NCBI GenBank assembly: GCA_022264855.1
Contig: JABYQU010000021.1
Span: 1-64,000 of the forward strand
DNA length: 64,000 nucleotides
Reading direction: 5' to 3'
Origin: Lenzites betulinus
Taxonomy: Eukaryota > Basidiomycota > Agaricomycetes > Polyporales > Polyporaceae
The notes beneath the pieces are model-generated. The model was not told the DNA's origin. It saw nothing but the letters and a program-made list of their open reading frames with translations, and did not search any database. Below are positions 11,401 to 23,193 of the stretch, piece after piece (the first letter of the stretch is position 1; the number at the start of each line of letters is the position of its first letter). Both the position numbers and the translations under genes were made by a program.

Positions 11401-13440
11401 CAGACTCCAGGGTATCCATCTTGCCGATCAATTTAATCAATTTTGAACGGGCTTCCGCAATTGAGTCGAGCGCAGCAGTGTCCTGAGACTGCTGGGAGAA
11501 GTGTTCCAGATCATTGAGAGTATGTAGGAAGTCTTGAGAGCCATGGCGTTAATGTGACGAGTAGACGGGTGCAGGAAGCATTGCGGATACTGACCATCGA
11601 TGTCCATGCGCTCCAGGGAATATGGCGAATCCGAGCTCCCGTGTGGAGAAAAGTCAATGTTCGGCACGAGGTCATCCAGGGACTTGACATCGAAGGGAAG
11701 TTCCCCTTGGACATCATTTCTGTGCGCTTGACGGCGCTTGCGTTCGTTCGACCTGATACAAGGCATTCAGTAATTGTACTGGGCAATGGTACCTCGACTC
11801 ACGAAAGCTTCGCCATGACCTCCAGGACGCTCTGTGCCCTCTGGTAGAAGAATCGCGCTACGTACCTTTAAGCAGGATTCGCGCATATTTCTATCATGAC
11901 ACTTACCAAACTCTTTCCGTCGGACGATTTCCACGACTGTGGCGCCATACGCATACAACATGTTGTGCAATCGTGCTATGTGCGAAAAACTTGTCTTGGC
12001 CCTGAAGCTTGACTGTAGCGTTGACATCGAGGAAGGGATTGTCACTATCTCGGTGTTCAGCTCGCTGATCCGCTGAATCGTGTACACGCATTGCTCGGTA
12101 GACGCATTCTATATGTCCATTATGAGATAGAGTATAAGTCGTATACCTTCGCAAGACATTGTGGCACATACCTTGACATCCGCCATATATTGCACCTCCG
12201 TCCGAAGATCCGCGTCGAGTTGCCGCAAGTCTGGCGAGATGTGAGTCTACCATTCACACCGTCTCTTTAAACCTTACCATGCAACGCTATCTCTGCTGAT
12301 GTCCCTAAGCCCAGTAAGTATCAGTAAGAAAGTAACAGTGTAGTATCAGCGGTCTTACGGTCAGGGGCAGCGTTAATAGACGAGATTTTCTCCCAAATCT
12401 CGCGAGCTCTCCGTGCACTAGCCTCGGCCTCTTCTGTTGGACTGCCATCCATTCACTTACCGCATAGTCTCAAAGTAGAAACCCTCTTACCTGTGGTTGG
12501 CCACCGCGTGCCTTACCTCGTCCCCTCCGCGACGGAGCCCAGCCATGGCCTCCTGAACTTGGTTGAAACGGGCGCGCAAGTCTTCGTGCGTGTTCATGCA
12601 GCTATTTGCGACCTGTTCCATCTTGATTTTACTCACATAGTCGCCAAGCGTACGTCCCCGGTCGCCCGCCTCCATAGCCTTCCGCACCGACGCGCTGAGG
12701 AATTCCTTGTGTACCTTCACACGGCTGACAATCTCCAAGTCGGCATTTAGACCACCAAGCAGCTTCGCTTGCCTGTCGAGCTCTCGTTGCGCGACTGTGG
12801 AAAGCGCCTCAAACCCTTCGGAGATGGCGAGAATGTGAAGGTCGAGTGCGCCAGAGGATATTCGAAGGGCATTCTGTTGGTAGTGGAGACACTCGAGTGC
12901 ACGGTTGATTTGCTCTAGGTGTACGGAAGCGACTTGTAGATAGCTGTTGGCAAGCTGAGATATTCGAAATGGTGGTGTTGACGCAATAGCATCTGATACG
13001 AAGTCAGCATGGATACTAGGATCGCTTAAGAAGGCGCCTCGCCTTCTACTGGAGGCTGCAGTTCCGCTTCGTAGTGGAGATCATGCAGGACTTGTTCTAT
13101 TTCCATGCTCAGATACGCTTTGTTGAACACGTATATTGTCTACTCATTCGTCAGCTTGGAACGAAGACACGAGAGGATCGCACCCGACCTGGTCTTCAAC
13201 TCCGGCCAAGTCGCGGATGTTGTCGTGGCGCAGAGGTCTCCCGTCGGAGAGATACGCCCATATTGCCTCTTGAGGCACACCAGTCTTTTCAGAGATGAAT
13301 CGGTCAAGATCATCCAGCCTAAGGATAATTACAGCAGCGGATCCCAAAGCTCCTAGTAGGGGTACGTACCTCTCTAGATCCCATAGTGAAACGTCGAGCT
13401 GGACAACCGTCCCGTCTTCCGCCCTACATAGCTGTATCAT
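8486..13440 (-). CDS. ATG11: Autophagy-related protein 11 (selective autophagy scaffold)
   Basis: Scaffold at the pre-autophagosomal site that links cargo receptors to the Atg1 kinase. The N-terminus from ATG 13440 (MIQLCRAEDG, then LWDLERLDDLDRF) is the ubiquitin-like start of Atg11. The long middle (about 9900-13080) is charged coiled coil. The C-terminal Atg11 domain is diagnostic: KISFRNFAKNDLALFLP and KPWAAFN, an intron, then FPHYFLQATGHLAEQL, WIVARI and LGDGVKYYMLEVEDW. A low-complexity Ser/Pro/Ala tail follows to the stop at 8486-8488. Many small exons with 45-80 nt introns, so exact borders in 11205-12490 are uncertain. The donor after the third coding exon (near 13040) could be GT or GC. 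It is head to head with STN1. Confidence 0.93.
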
Positions 13441-13931
13441 CTTGAGATCCCAGAACTCAAACGGTGCATATTCCAGATAACGTAGTGGAAAGAAGAACGA
13501 GATAGTCGACAGTTCCGCGACCGCAGCGGCGTTGTGGCCAGTCGGCGACTTGGTGCTTGTCGCGAAGCGCCTATACGCGAGGCTATCAGGTGACCGGATA
13601 ATGACCCCCACGTGATTAGACGCGACCACGCGTCACGCGTGAGGTTTCGTTCCCCGCCTCGGCGCCAGTACTGGCCCTCGTTTCCTTCTTGTCTTCTTGC
13701 GGCGACCTCAGGCAGCCCCCTTGGTTTTATTATCGTGCTCTACTCTTCCAACCTTCAATCCGACGCACCGTCTCTGCTGCCAGTATACATCGAGCAGTTG
13801 TCAATCCTACGACCTAACCAGCACCGGGACCTGGCTTGAAGAGCGGATATACACAAAAGAGATCTTTTGGAGGGTACATACCAACGGAAGATATCAAGCT
13901 GAAGCGCAGATATCAAGAGGAGAGGGATTTA
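13441..13931. promoter_or_regulatory. Shared divergent promoter of ATG11 and STN1
   Basis: The two start codons are 491 bases apart and point away from each other, so both upstream regions must fit here. No clear TATA box is visible for either gene, as is common for weakly and constitutively expressed fungal genes. Confidence 0.6.
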
Positions 13932-16326
13932 ATGAGCAAGACTAGCACAACGACAACCGTCAGGGCAACAATCTCACGTTCGACTTCGTCCATTCTGCTG
14001 TCACCATCCAAGCGGCGCAGGGTGGATGGCGTCCAGCCACACGACAATGCATCACTGAGTAGCGTGAAAACAGTCGAAGAGAAACACGATACAGCCTCGC
14101 ATACTGCAGAGTCGTACAACACTACTCCTGCTGAGATCCACCGGTGGACCTTCACCAAAGCTGCGATTGCCCCATGCTTCGTCCGGGATGTGTTTGAAAT
14201 GCGCTGTAGTGGCTCGAGAGGTGAATAGTGTACTGATGTGAATTTAAACATGGCTGAAAGTACCCCCGCTTTTTTAGATATGGAATACTTTTGGCTGGGT
14301 CGTATACCATGCCGAACCGTCCGTCTTGCGGGAATTGTCGTCGGAGTCCAAGTCTGGGAGAAGCGAACGGTTTACACCATTGACGACGGAACAGCAGTCG
14401 TTGATTGTGCTTACGCACATCCTCAAGCGGCCCCAGTTAGTCCGACAAAACCCAAGACCAAGGAGACATCGACCATCGCAGCGGTGGCGAAGAGTGCAAA
14501 CCCATCGTTTGCCGACTATCTACCTCGGACGAAAACATCCGCTTCCAAGACGAATACTACAGTCAACAGAGCGATTATTCAACCTCCTCCGCCACAGAGG
14601 CCTGTCGCTCGTGTTGGCCAATCCGTCCGAATCGTCGGACGCGTAGTTGTCAGATATGAGACCCGCCTGCTCCTTATTGACGAGATATGTAGGTATCGAC
14701 GCCAGTGCTGCGACACACGCTGACCATCGTCTGTCACTAGCTCGTGCTTCATATAACGACGAATCTGCCCATTGGCTGAATGTATCTGACTTGCATCGTT
14801 CGGCCTACTATCCTAAAGACACCCTACCACCTTTCGTACCACCTACTCTTCATAGCACGTCCGCCTATGCGTCACAATTCTACTCCGCCGGCTACCCTGG
14901 CTCTCCCTCTAAGCGCAGAACCGAGCAACATACTCAAGAACCTGGAACGCCGGGATCGGTCCATTCGTCGGTGCCATCGACAAATACCTCCCCAAGCACC
15001 GTCGCGTCCACATCATCGCCCGCCTCTGAGGCCGGCGACAAGCCACCCGTAAGTGGTATCGTTTTTTAGGTCATCGGTATGCTCATATGTTTGTAGTCTC
15101 CAGTCCGTCTACGACACCCTGGTCGACTGCATACGCGCGACCTCACCGTCCATACACTACGCATCTACATCAAACACTATATGGACAATGCACCGCCGCC
15201 CACCCATCGCCGACGGCCTAGTATAAACGGGCGTTCCGTGTCTCCCACACCCTCTCCCCGGTCGTCGCAGGCCTCTCGCCGAGACGCCCTCCAGACGCCT
15301 ACCAAATACAGCCGAGGACGGTCCAGTCTGAAAGCCGATGAGACGCCTCGCGCATCTCGCCTGTTGTCCTTCAAGGTTTCATCTGAGGTGGTAGCTTCTG
15401 ACACGGATACCGAGGACGAGGACGAACCTGCCGAAGAAGACGATCAAGTCTACGGCTACACGCTCTCTCATCTGCGTCGTGTTCCCGAACTATCTCTACT
15501 CGCCAAGCGCGTCGTACACGCCGACGCGCATCGCCGGGCGAAAGAAGAGCGAAAGAAGGCGAAGGAGGCAGCAGACCGTAGTCAACCCCGAGATAAGGCA
15601 AACTCTAGCACTGCTGCCTCGTCTGCCGCCACATCCACATCCGCATCATCGAGACACACCGATCCTGCAGACCCCAAGGCGACAGCATCCGCCGCGAAGA
15701 AGCTCTTCCGCCAAGCCATCCGCACCCTCTTCCAAGACGGCAGCATCGTGCTCTGGGAGGGACCCACCCGACCGCTGCCCACCCCTGCGCTCGATCCGCT
15801 CATACCTTCGTCATTTTCCTCTGCTCTCTGGAAGGCCAACAACAGCACCTCCTCGTCTGTTTCTCTCTCCAGCTCTGCGGGCACATCTAAGTCGTCCCGT
15901 AACTTCCCGGCGTATGAAGATTGGGACGAGGACGCGCCGCTGAGTGACCCCGACCCGGGCGAGGAGGCTTACGTCCCGCTTACGCCCGTATACTTCTCAC
16001 GCGTCCTCGAACAAGCGATAAGCAGCATCATCACCGAGGCCTCCGCTGCCCCGACGTCGGCATCCGGGGACGCAACGCCCAAGGCCAAACCTGCGCGGCC
16101 AAAGTCAACGTCGCTCATTGAGCGCCTGCGCGCACAGGAGGCCGCCGCAGACGGCGGGGGTGCCGTAGCAGGACCGACCGCTGCGGAGCTGCTGGCGTGG
16201 CTGAGGAGCAGCGACGAGCGGTGGGACCGGGTGGGTCTGTGGTCTGTCGAGGAGGCTCTCGAGTGGGGTCGGCGCGAGGGACGGCTTTGGTGCGTGGGGA
16301 TGGGCCGCTGGGAGGTGTGTGGATGA
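13932..16326 (+). CDS. STN1: CST complex subunit Stn1 (telomere capping, OB-fold)
   Basis: Component of the Cdc13/Ctc1-Stn1-Ten1 complex that binds telomeric single-stranded DNA and recruits polymerase alpha-primase. Four exons (13932-14220, 14278-14688, 14741-15048, 15097-16326) give 745 residues. The N-terminal OB fold is clear: WTFTKAAIAPCFVRDVFEM, then FWLGRIPCRTVRLAGIVVGVQ, VYTIDDGTAVVDC, VGQSVRIVGRV, and after the last intron RLRHPGRLHTRDLTVHTLRIY. A Ser-rich insert follows OB strand 3, and the C-terminal half is acidic and low complexity before a helical region (KKLFRQAIRTLFQDGSIVLW) consistent with a winged-helix tail. ATG 13932 was chosen because the longer in-frame start upstream is TTG. 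It shares its promoter with ATG11. Confidence 0.92.
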
Positions 16327-17967
16327 GCCGGAGGGATCGTTGGTCGGGATGGACAAGGCGGGGACAGCCAGTGCTTTGAGTTCTAGTAGCGAGAGCTTCG
16401 AATTACATAGCCCTGACTGTGGAGCCGAGCGACTGGGGTCATCGGGGCTTGCAAGTAGGCGTTACGCCAACGATATATCTCTACCCAAATAGATACCGGT
16501 CTCCTAAATCCTTCCTTTGACCTCCCCGAGGTTTTAGCGTGAGGGTTTGGAGCATAAACTCTGGGATCATGGCATCGTGATACTGGTATCATACTGGCGG
16601 CCGGGGATAACTTCAATTGGTTCAGTGTGATGTACTAGGACACCGAGGCACACGCACGGAACGCCCGGTGTCGGTCTCATTGCCTCTTCAACACGGTGTT
16701 CGGCATGACGCGCGACTCACCGCCATGCTTCGGGTATGTTTTGTACGCCGGATGTCATGAGGTACGAGCCGTAACGTACGCCCCCCTCCGTACCTTTCGC
16801 AAACATACTTTACCAATTGAAGGCCTCGAGCCGTGATGATCAAGTACAAGGTCCATCCGGCCTCGGGTCTAAACCATACTACGGTGTGTTGGAAAGCTCA
16901 ACATCGCTCCGACAAAGTGCCAGTTACAGGACACCGAACCGTATCGCCCGCACGCGATAGTATCAACGTCCGTGGCACCCCGCCCAGCGCGCTCGACCCC
17001 GTCGCGTATAGAATTTCCCGGACGACATCTGTACGTCACGCGAAGGTGTTGGGAACAGCCCTGCCGATAGGGGCCTGTCAAGAAGGCCCCGGTATTCCTG
17101 TGCCGTAGGCTGCAAAGCCAAAAGATGATGAGCCATCCCATCGTGCCAGATGCGGCGCGCAATCGCCCCCCGCCGGCGAGGACGGATGGATGGAACGCGT
17201 AACGCTTCCCCATCTGTGCACACTGCAGACATATCAGTCAAGCACGGAGCGGAGTGACACCTGCCTGCGCGCTGTCGCGGGAGATGGTGTCGCGGCCCAA
17301 GTACGCTGCTACAGTCTGTAATACCGGTGCTGCGAACGCAGGCGAACAGCATTCTGAAGGCAGTCATGAGTGAGGGAACCGGGGGAAGATCTCTGCGCTG
17401 GCTACCCTACCGCACCCGTCTGCGTCCATTAACGGTCCATCGTGTTCCCGTACTTGGAAGAATCGAGTTCCTGTGCATCCTCGGTCGGTGAAGTCAGGCT
17501 CCGGGCCCGAGGGTGCTCAACCTGTCTCACTCTGTCAATGCGTGTTCGGGGTGGCATGTGAGTACACTGGTATGCGTATACACCTTGTTTGCAAGTCATC
17601 CGCCCCCCTTGACATATGCGGCTGTTCCATGCGGGCGAGCCATTTGTATTCTGCGCGCATGTCAGCATTGTGGTGGGCCCGGCAAACGGTAGCGAGTCGC
17701 AATCAATGCCGCAGGGAGAAAGAAGCGTCGTGTGGCTGTGACCCGTGGTACCGGAATTCGCGCGTAGAGTTGCGAAGCGCTGAGTGTCGACGGCTCTGTT
17801 CCCAACTTTGTTCATGGCGCAGTGCGAACGACTGCGAGATCAGAGCCCTTTCATATATAGATGGCCTTGCCTTAATTAACCCGCGCCTCGCGAATGGGAT
17901 TCCTCGCTCCCCTCATACTACCGCCAGCCTGCACTTAACTCCTCATCCTCACCCTGTCGAGACAGCT
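16327..17967. other. Intergenic upstream of the Ras gene
   Basis: About 1.6 kb between the STN1 stop and the Ras start. It holds the Ras promoter at its right end. No gene, repeat or RNA was recognised in the rest. Confidence 0.5.
17854..17859 (+). promoter_or_regulatory. TATA-like element of the Ras gene
   Basis: The string CATATATAG around 17852-17860 lies about 110 bases upstream of the Ras ATG and is the only clear TATA-like site in the proximal region. A pyrimidine-rich leader (17900-17960) separates it from the start codon. Confidence 0.45.
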
Positions 17968-19028
17968 ATGGCTAGCGTACGTAAACCTAGCGTCTGTCTC
18001 ACGCTCCCGACATACGAGGCTCACACGCGGACAGGCCCAGTTCCTGAGGGAATACAAGCTCGTGGTCGTCGGAGGCGGTGGTGAGCCCTCCAGCCCTCTC
18101 TAGACCGATTTTGCGGGTGGAAACTCACGCGCACCCCTCGCAGGCGTCGGCAAGTCCGCGCTCACCATCCAGTACTTCCAAAGTCACTTCGTGACCGAGT
18201 ACGACCCCACCATAGAAGGTGCATACACCCCCACCTCTGCGCGCGCGACGGACGACGTCGACCCATCCGGCGCCGCTGACTCTCGTCCCCCCTGTGCCAG
18301 ACTCGTACCGCAAGCAGTGCGTGATTGATGACGAGGTCGCGCTGCTCGACGTGCTCGACACCGCTGGCCAGGAAGAATACAGGTCCGCACCGCCCCCTGT
18401 CTCGTCCCTTTTCAAATACGCTTACCACGGACGTATTTCCCCCGCACAGCCCGATGCGCGCGCACTACATGGGCACGGGCGAGGGCTTCCTGCTCGTGTA
18501 CTCGATCAGCTCACGCCCGTCGTTCGACGAAGTGAGCCAGTTTCACCAGCAGATCCTGCGCGTGAAGGACGAGGAGCGCGTCCCCGTCGTGCTCGTCGGG
18601 AACAAGTGCGACCTCGAGTACGAGCGCCAGGTCGGGTCGAACGGTGCGTTCCCCTCCTCGCCCCCCCTTCCCCACCTCCGCCTTTCCCCCCGGCTCTGCG
18701 GGTGGCGCTGACAACGCGATCGCAGAGGGGCGCGACCTCGCGCGGCACTTCGGGTGCCGGTTCATCGAGACGTCCGCGAAGACGCACATCAACGTCGACG
18801 AGGCGTTCAGCGAGATCGTCCGCGAGATTCGGCGATACAACAAGGTGCGCCTCCTCACACTCGCTTTCGCCGTCGCGCCGTGCCTCATGCGCACGTGGGC
18901 CCCCGCAGAGCCAACAAACCGGCCGCCCGGTCACACAGGTGGGCCCTCCGGGGGCGTATCAGTACGGCGACACTGCGCATGTGAACGACGACATGGCAGG
19001 GTGTTGCGGGGGCTGCGTTGTCTTGTGA
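17968..19028 (+). CDS. ras: Ras family small GTPase
   Basis: Membrane-anchored molecular switch acting upstream of cAMP and MAP-kinase signalling. Seven exons, the first only 9 nt (MAS), splice to about 204 residues. G1 GGGGVGKS, effector loop EYDPTIED, G3 [10 protein letters not shown]4 NKCD, G5 ETSAK and a CAAX end CVVL preceded by a palmitoylatable GCCGGC are all present. The catalytic Gln of DTAGQ is intact. Odd residues relative to typical fungal Ras: [14 protein letters not shown] where TIQFIQSHFVDEYD is usual, and [16 protein letters not shown] in switch II where EEYSAMREQYMRTGEG is usual. The hypervariable region is short. It could be a diverged second Ras paralogue rather than the main Ras1. 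All introns are GT-AG. Confidence 0.93.
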
Positions 19029-19614
19029 TGACGAAGGCAGCACCGGCGCATGGACGGACCACGGCGTAGGGGATCGGACAATGGACCATGCTTGTGCGGT
19101 GGGTACACACACAATGTAGATGTAGCGAGCCTAGAGATGTATGTACAACAGTGCTGCGATGCTCGCATCGAGCAGCTAACGGAGCGATATCCTTGACAAG
19201 TTCATGACGGGGATGGGAGAGAGATAACAGTGATGAAGGAGTGTGGGGCGTGCGCGAAGAGCCCGCGTCGGGCGCGGGATGATAACAGAGAGCGAGAGGG
19301 TGCAAGATGGAGAGCATAGAAGAGAAGAGCATGTGCGAGTGCGGGGCGGAGAGCAGACAGAGGTACATCCAAACAAACGAGGGTATGACAAAGGGCACGA
19401 CGGGAACAAGCAAGATGGACGAGAGTTGGAGAAAATCAGGCCTGTTTGGTAGGGAAGAGAGAGAGGGGAGGGGGGTTGGCGGAGAGCAACCGGCTGCGCA
19501 TGATTCTTCGCGCTGTCAATGACCGTGTCAGTGGTAAGGGAGTCATGCTCGTCGACGGAGAAGCTCACAGCTAGAACGCGCTGATTTCCTTACGTGCGAG
19601 CAAGTTACTGCCCG

Positions 19615-19656
19615 CACTCCTTGCCCTTGCCCTTGCTCTTGCTCTTGCCCTTGCCT
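19615..19656 (+). repeat. Hexanucleotide microsatellite (TTGCCC/TTGCTC)n
   Basis: About seven head-to-tail copies of a six-base unit varying between TTGCCC and TTGCTC lie in the space between the Ras gene and the coiled-coil gene. In one frame it would encode Leu-Pro/Leu-Leu, and on the other strand Gln-Gly/Gln-Glu. I regard it as a simple repeat. Confidence 0.75.
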
Positions 19657-19769
19657 TTCGACGTGGTTGGGCTCTGGGGCCCCGGAAGGTCCTCGGAGTC
19701 CGGCTCGGACGCCCTGGTGCGTTCGCCCCGGCTTACGGCTCGCTTCACAGCGTCCACTCCAAGTGAGAT

Positions 19770-19845
19770 GGCGGATCTCGTGCGGCGTATAGAATGAGAA
19801 CCCGAAGGGCCGGGTTCTCATTTTATACGCCGCACGAGATCCGCC
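19770..19845. repeat. Near-perfect 35-bp inverted repeat with 6-base spacer
   Basis: Arms 19770-19804 and 19811-19845 are reverse complements except for one position (G/A near the middle). The spacer is AAGGGC. The right arm contains the last eight codons and TGA stop of the minus-strand coiled-coil gene (ADLVRRIK-stop). The left arm reads the same in the plus direction as ADLVRRIE-stop. Transcribed from either strand it would form a very stable hairpin, so it may act in 3'-end formation or give double-stranded RNA. It may equally be a fold-back mutation scar. Confidence 0.9.
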
Positions 19846-20785
19846 GTGGGGGAGAGGTACGTGTCCGAGCCGGAAGTGTCGAGGCTGAGAGGTAATTGGG
19901 TGTGCAAGGGTGAAAGGGTAGTGGGAGAAGGAAGCGTTGGGGCGGGAGCTGGAACAGAACTACCGTTGGATAGCAGCGTGTGGAGCGCAAGCACACTCTC
20001 GATGAGGGTGTTCACCTTCTCGTCGAGGATGTCCACCTTCTTGTCGACAGCGGCTATATTTGCGGTGGTCTGGCGGTGGTTTTCTGACACGGTGGCTTCG
20101 AGCGCTGTCACCCTGGCTTCGAGCCCCGTTACCCTGGCTTCGAGCCCCGTTACCCTTTGGTTCAAACCCTTCAATCTGTTATCCGTAGACTGCGCCAATG
20201 CACCTATAGTCTCCATCGTGCTGTTCATAGCGGCGACCGTTGTGTTCAGAGTTCCCACCTGTTCGCTCAGGCGTTTGTCGAGATCGTTTACTTTCTTTTC
20301 GACCCTGCCCACTTCTAACTTCAAGAGAGTGTTGAGCCCCGCGACTTTCGTGTTCACGTTGTCGTTGATCTTGGATACTTCTTCATCGATCTTCTTGTCG
20401 ACCTCGCCGATGCGCCTCTCTAAGTTGCCGACGGTCTTCTCCAGGGACCCCATTGTCGCCTTGACTTCCGTAATCCCTTTGTTGGCACTTTCGGCTAGCA
20501 CTTCGACAGCGTCTATGGAATCTTGGTGTTTCATTGAAGAGTCCATCAATCGGTTGATGTGACCCTGAACGTCTTCGGCAGAGTAGAGGGTTGGCCCGAA
20601 CGTGTCGGTACTGCGCGGGCGCGCGGCGGCGTTCACAGCTAGGGATGTATGTGAGCGGGAGGAACACGAGGACGCAAGAGCTTGAGAAAGAGACGTGGAA
20701 TGCGAGGACGCAAGGAAAGGGCGCGAAGCGCGAATGCAAGGGAAAGATGCGGATACGCACCGTTCTCGGCGGCGACGGCAGCCAT
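19818..20785 (-). CDS. Predicted coiled-coil protein, function unknown
   Basis: Two exons: a 25-nt first exon (20761-20785, MAAVAAEN plus one base) and 19818-20638, giving 281 residues. The splice sites (donor GTGCGT, acceptor CCTAG) keep the frame. From about residue 30 to 220 the sequence is a nearly continuous heptad-patterned coiled coil (LEKTVGNLERRIGEVDKKID; VDKKVDILDEKVNTLIE) with a locally repeated VTGLEAR unit. A Pro/Ser/Thr tail ends in ADLVRRIK. There is no signal peptide or membrane segment. I do not recognise a family. Long coiled coils of this kind resemble t-SNARE-like or tropomyosin-like filaments only in general pattern. Its stop codon lies inside the inverted repeat at 19770-19845. 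Confidence 0.72.
20064..20162 (-). repeat. Internal 21-bp direct repeats coding VTGLEAR heptads
   Basis: Within the coiled-coil gene, the unit GTAACGGGGCTCGAAGCCAG (minus strand) is repeated in tandem, giving VTGLEAR-VTGLEAR-VTALEAT. The two best units, near 20117-20158, are almost identical at DNA level, which indicates recent heptad expansion. Confidence 0.7.
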
Positions 20786-23193
20786 CTTGGTACGGGCAGG
20801 GTTAGTACGAGCAGGGGGCGTCTGGTAGGCGAACTGGATGCGGATGGAGTGCGTGGGGGTGCTGAACGAGGACGCGGGGAGGGTGTGGAGGATTATATGC
20901 GGGGGCGCCCTCCGCCGCCGGTCGGGCTTATCGATCGCGTCCTCGGACGGTTTGTGCACTGGGGCCATCTTGGGCGGACAAAAGCGCGCTGCGAACCACT
21001 GTGGACGAAACGGGCAAGAAGAATGACTCGAGGGGAACACGCGGTAGACGCGAGGAGGTGAGTAGCACGGCCAGATCAGGCGCGCGCGCACTCCAGGCTC
21101 TGTTGCGCCGTGTTTGGCGCGCGCTCCGTCCCTCAACGTTCAACACGCCCCCGTCCTCTCACGGGGGTAGAATCCTGGATCCCGCGGAGTTCAATATGTT
21201 ATCATGTGTGGGTCGCAAGGACAATCAACACGTCGGAGGGAGTCTCTGGAACATCCCAGAGCTCGCGAGGCAAGCACCCCAGTTTCCGCTGTTATTCTAC
21301 GGCAGGTTGCCAAGGACGTGCTCCTACCTTCTCATAATTATTCGTTGCTGATTCCGCTCGACACCAGAGCGAGCTTCATTCTAATGACAAATGGTTGCTG
21401 TTTGGCACCTCACAAGAGGGACAACGATTCGGGTGTGACCTCTGAAAGAATCGATAGCCCCGCCGGCAGGGCCGCCACGCCTCCACGCCCATCTGTGAGC
21501 GGATCTTGCGTACGTGCACCCGGCTGTCCGCTCAAGTGGTTCTAAATGATGCTAGCTGTCTCAGGGCGCGTTCCGGGGAGGCGGAGTGCCCCTCAACGTG
21601 ATGCGTTCGAAGGGGCGAAGGGTTCTTTTGCCTCAAGGCTCCGGTTCTAGGCTACGCGGAAACCGGCGGTAGTTGCCAGCGGGACCGACACTTGAAACGT
21701 GTGGTCCATTTGTCCTCCGTGCCGTGAGCGTGGGACATATATACTGGCACCGTAACGTGGGGGACCGTGGTCGGTGAAATACGACTCTTGACGAGCTCAC
21801 TCTAGCGCATCGACTCGGCCACGTTCGAAGTCGATAGACGACCGATGATACGGGGTGATCTACGGAAAGGGGAGCACACTGTGAGTCGGTTGTGCCCAGT
21901 ACTAACGTCCAGCGCGCCACGTACTCCGTGGTGACCTGTGCTTTCCTGGCTCCGAAGCGAGACGCAATGCAGCATTGGGCTTTCTCCGTATGATCGAAAG
22001 CAGGATCAGAGGTTTGAGCCTTGCAGACTACCGAACTGGGGATCCTCGCCTGTAAGCACAGAGTCGGCCTCCCTTCCGAGCATTGAGATAATTTACTGAA
22101 TGTCTGTAGCAGAGAGGAGCGTCCTATCAAGTCAGAAGAACGGACAGCTATCAGCGATGCGTGTCAGTTCTCGACGCAAGATCGCTCTGCTTAACTTTAC
22201 GCATCGCAACTTGAGAGGGGGGTCGAATCCAGAAGTTTCGGAGATATAGGAAAATACAGCGTCATAGTTTGTGGCGTGTATATCTCACGAGCGCTCCAGT
22301 GCTCGTGACCGCGCCTCCCTGTTGGATCTGGTCCTTGCATCCATGTTCGCGCTCGGAGATCGCCCGCTGTTGATCAGTTATGCTGAACCAACTCCTTTGG
22401 CGCATGATCTACGTCAATGGACATCGCGAGTGACTCAGAGGCAGAGAACATGGTGAATACACGACGGGCGTACCACACACCGGCGGAAAGTCGAAACAAG
22501 AGGGAACCTGCCGGCCGACTTATCGCTTTCTGAGTGAGTTGTAACTTAAACAATTTTGTCCAGGGTTCACATTTTATTTCTGTTTTTGAAAAGGTCTTGG
22601 TCGGTCGACAACGGGCCACTGCCTGGCGTGCTATGCGCCAGATGAGCCTTCCGCCGATGCCGTCAACTTTGAAAGCCGGGAAGGCATCTGGTAGCAAGTT
22701 ACCTACCCAGCTAGTGGGTATATGGCATACGTACCAAACCGCGCCAATTCAAGTTGAATCACAAACGTACATGATGATCATGACGCCAAGGTGTGTGCCT
22801 GGGTACAAGGATTCGTAGTACGTAGTACGTCGTACGAACAAATCGGCGTCTAAAAAGCACCACGATGACGATCCACAGCACCTTCCTTATGCGGATGTAT
22901 ATTGTCATTATTGATGGCGCTCCTCCGCACTCCACCTCCTCCCGCCCGCAGCCTCGCCGAGCTCTGCGTCTCCTGATCACTGACGCCGCGCTTGCCCTGT
23001 TCAACAGGATAGATGCGGTGCAAGATACACCCGCCCGGGCGCAGTCCAGGCGCACCGAACACAGGATGACGCTTGCCATGCTCCCGCGGACCCGCGCGTG
23101 TTCATGCGGGACTCGGGACCCGCAGGCACGTCATCCTGGGGCGGTGGATATCCGCCCCTCGAGCGCTGCGCCCGCAGGTGCCACTCTGAAGTG
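20786..23193. other. Intergenic, no gene recognised
   Basis: About 2.4 kb between two divergently oriented genes: the coiled-coil gene (minus) and the CsbD-like gene (plus). I found no protein domain, structural RNA or mobile element. The right end contains promoter elements of the CsbD-like gene. Confidence 0.5.
23138..23158. promoter_or_regulatory. GGGGCGG-N7-CCGCCCC palindrome with a CCCCT core
   Basis: A perfect 7+7 inverted repeat separated by seven bases lies about 35 bases upstream of the TATA box of the CsbD-like gene. Its right arm runs into CCCCT at 23155-23159, the core of the fungal stress response element. It is a candidate binding site for a dimeric zinc-finger or Msn2-like factor, by inference only. 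Confidence 0.4.

Noticed and set aside
22810..22840. GTAGTACGTAGTACGTCGTACG run as an operator or repeat element
   Set aside because: Short, self-overlapping simple sequence with no adjacent gene start that it could plausibly regulate.
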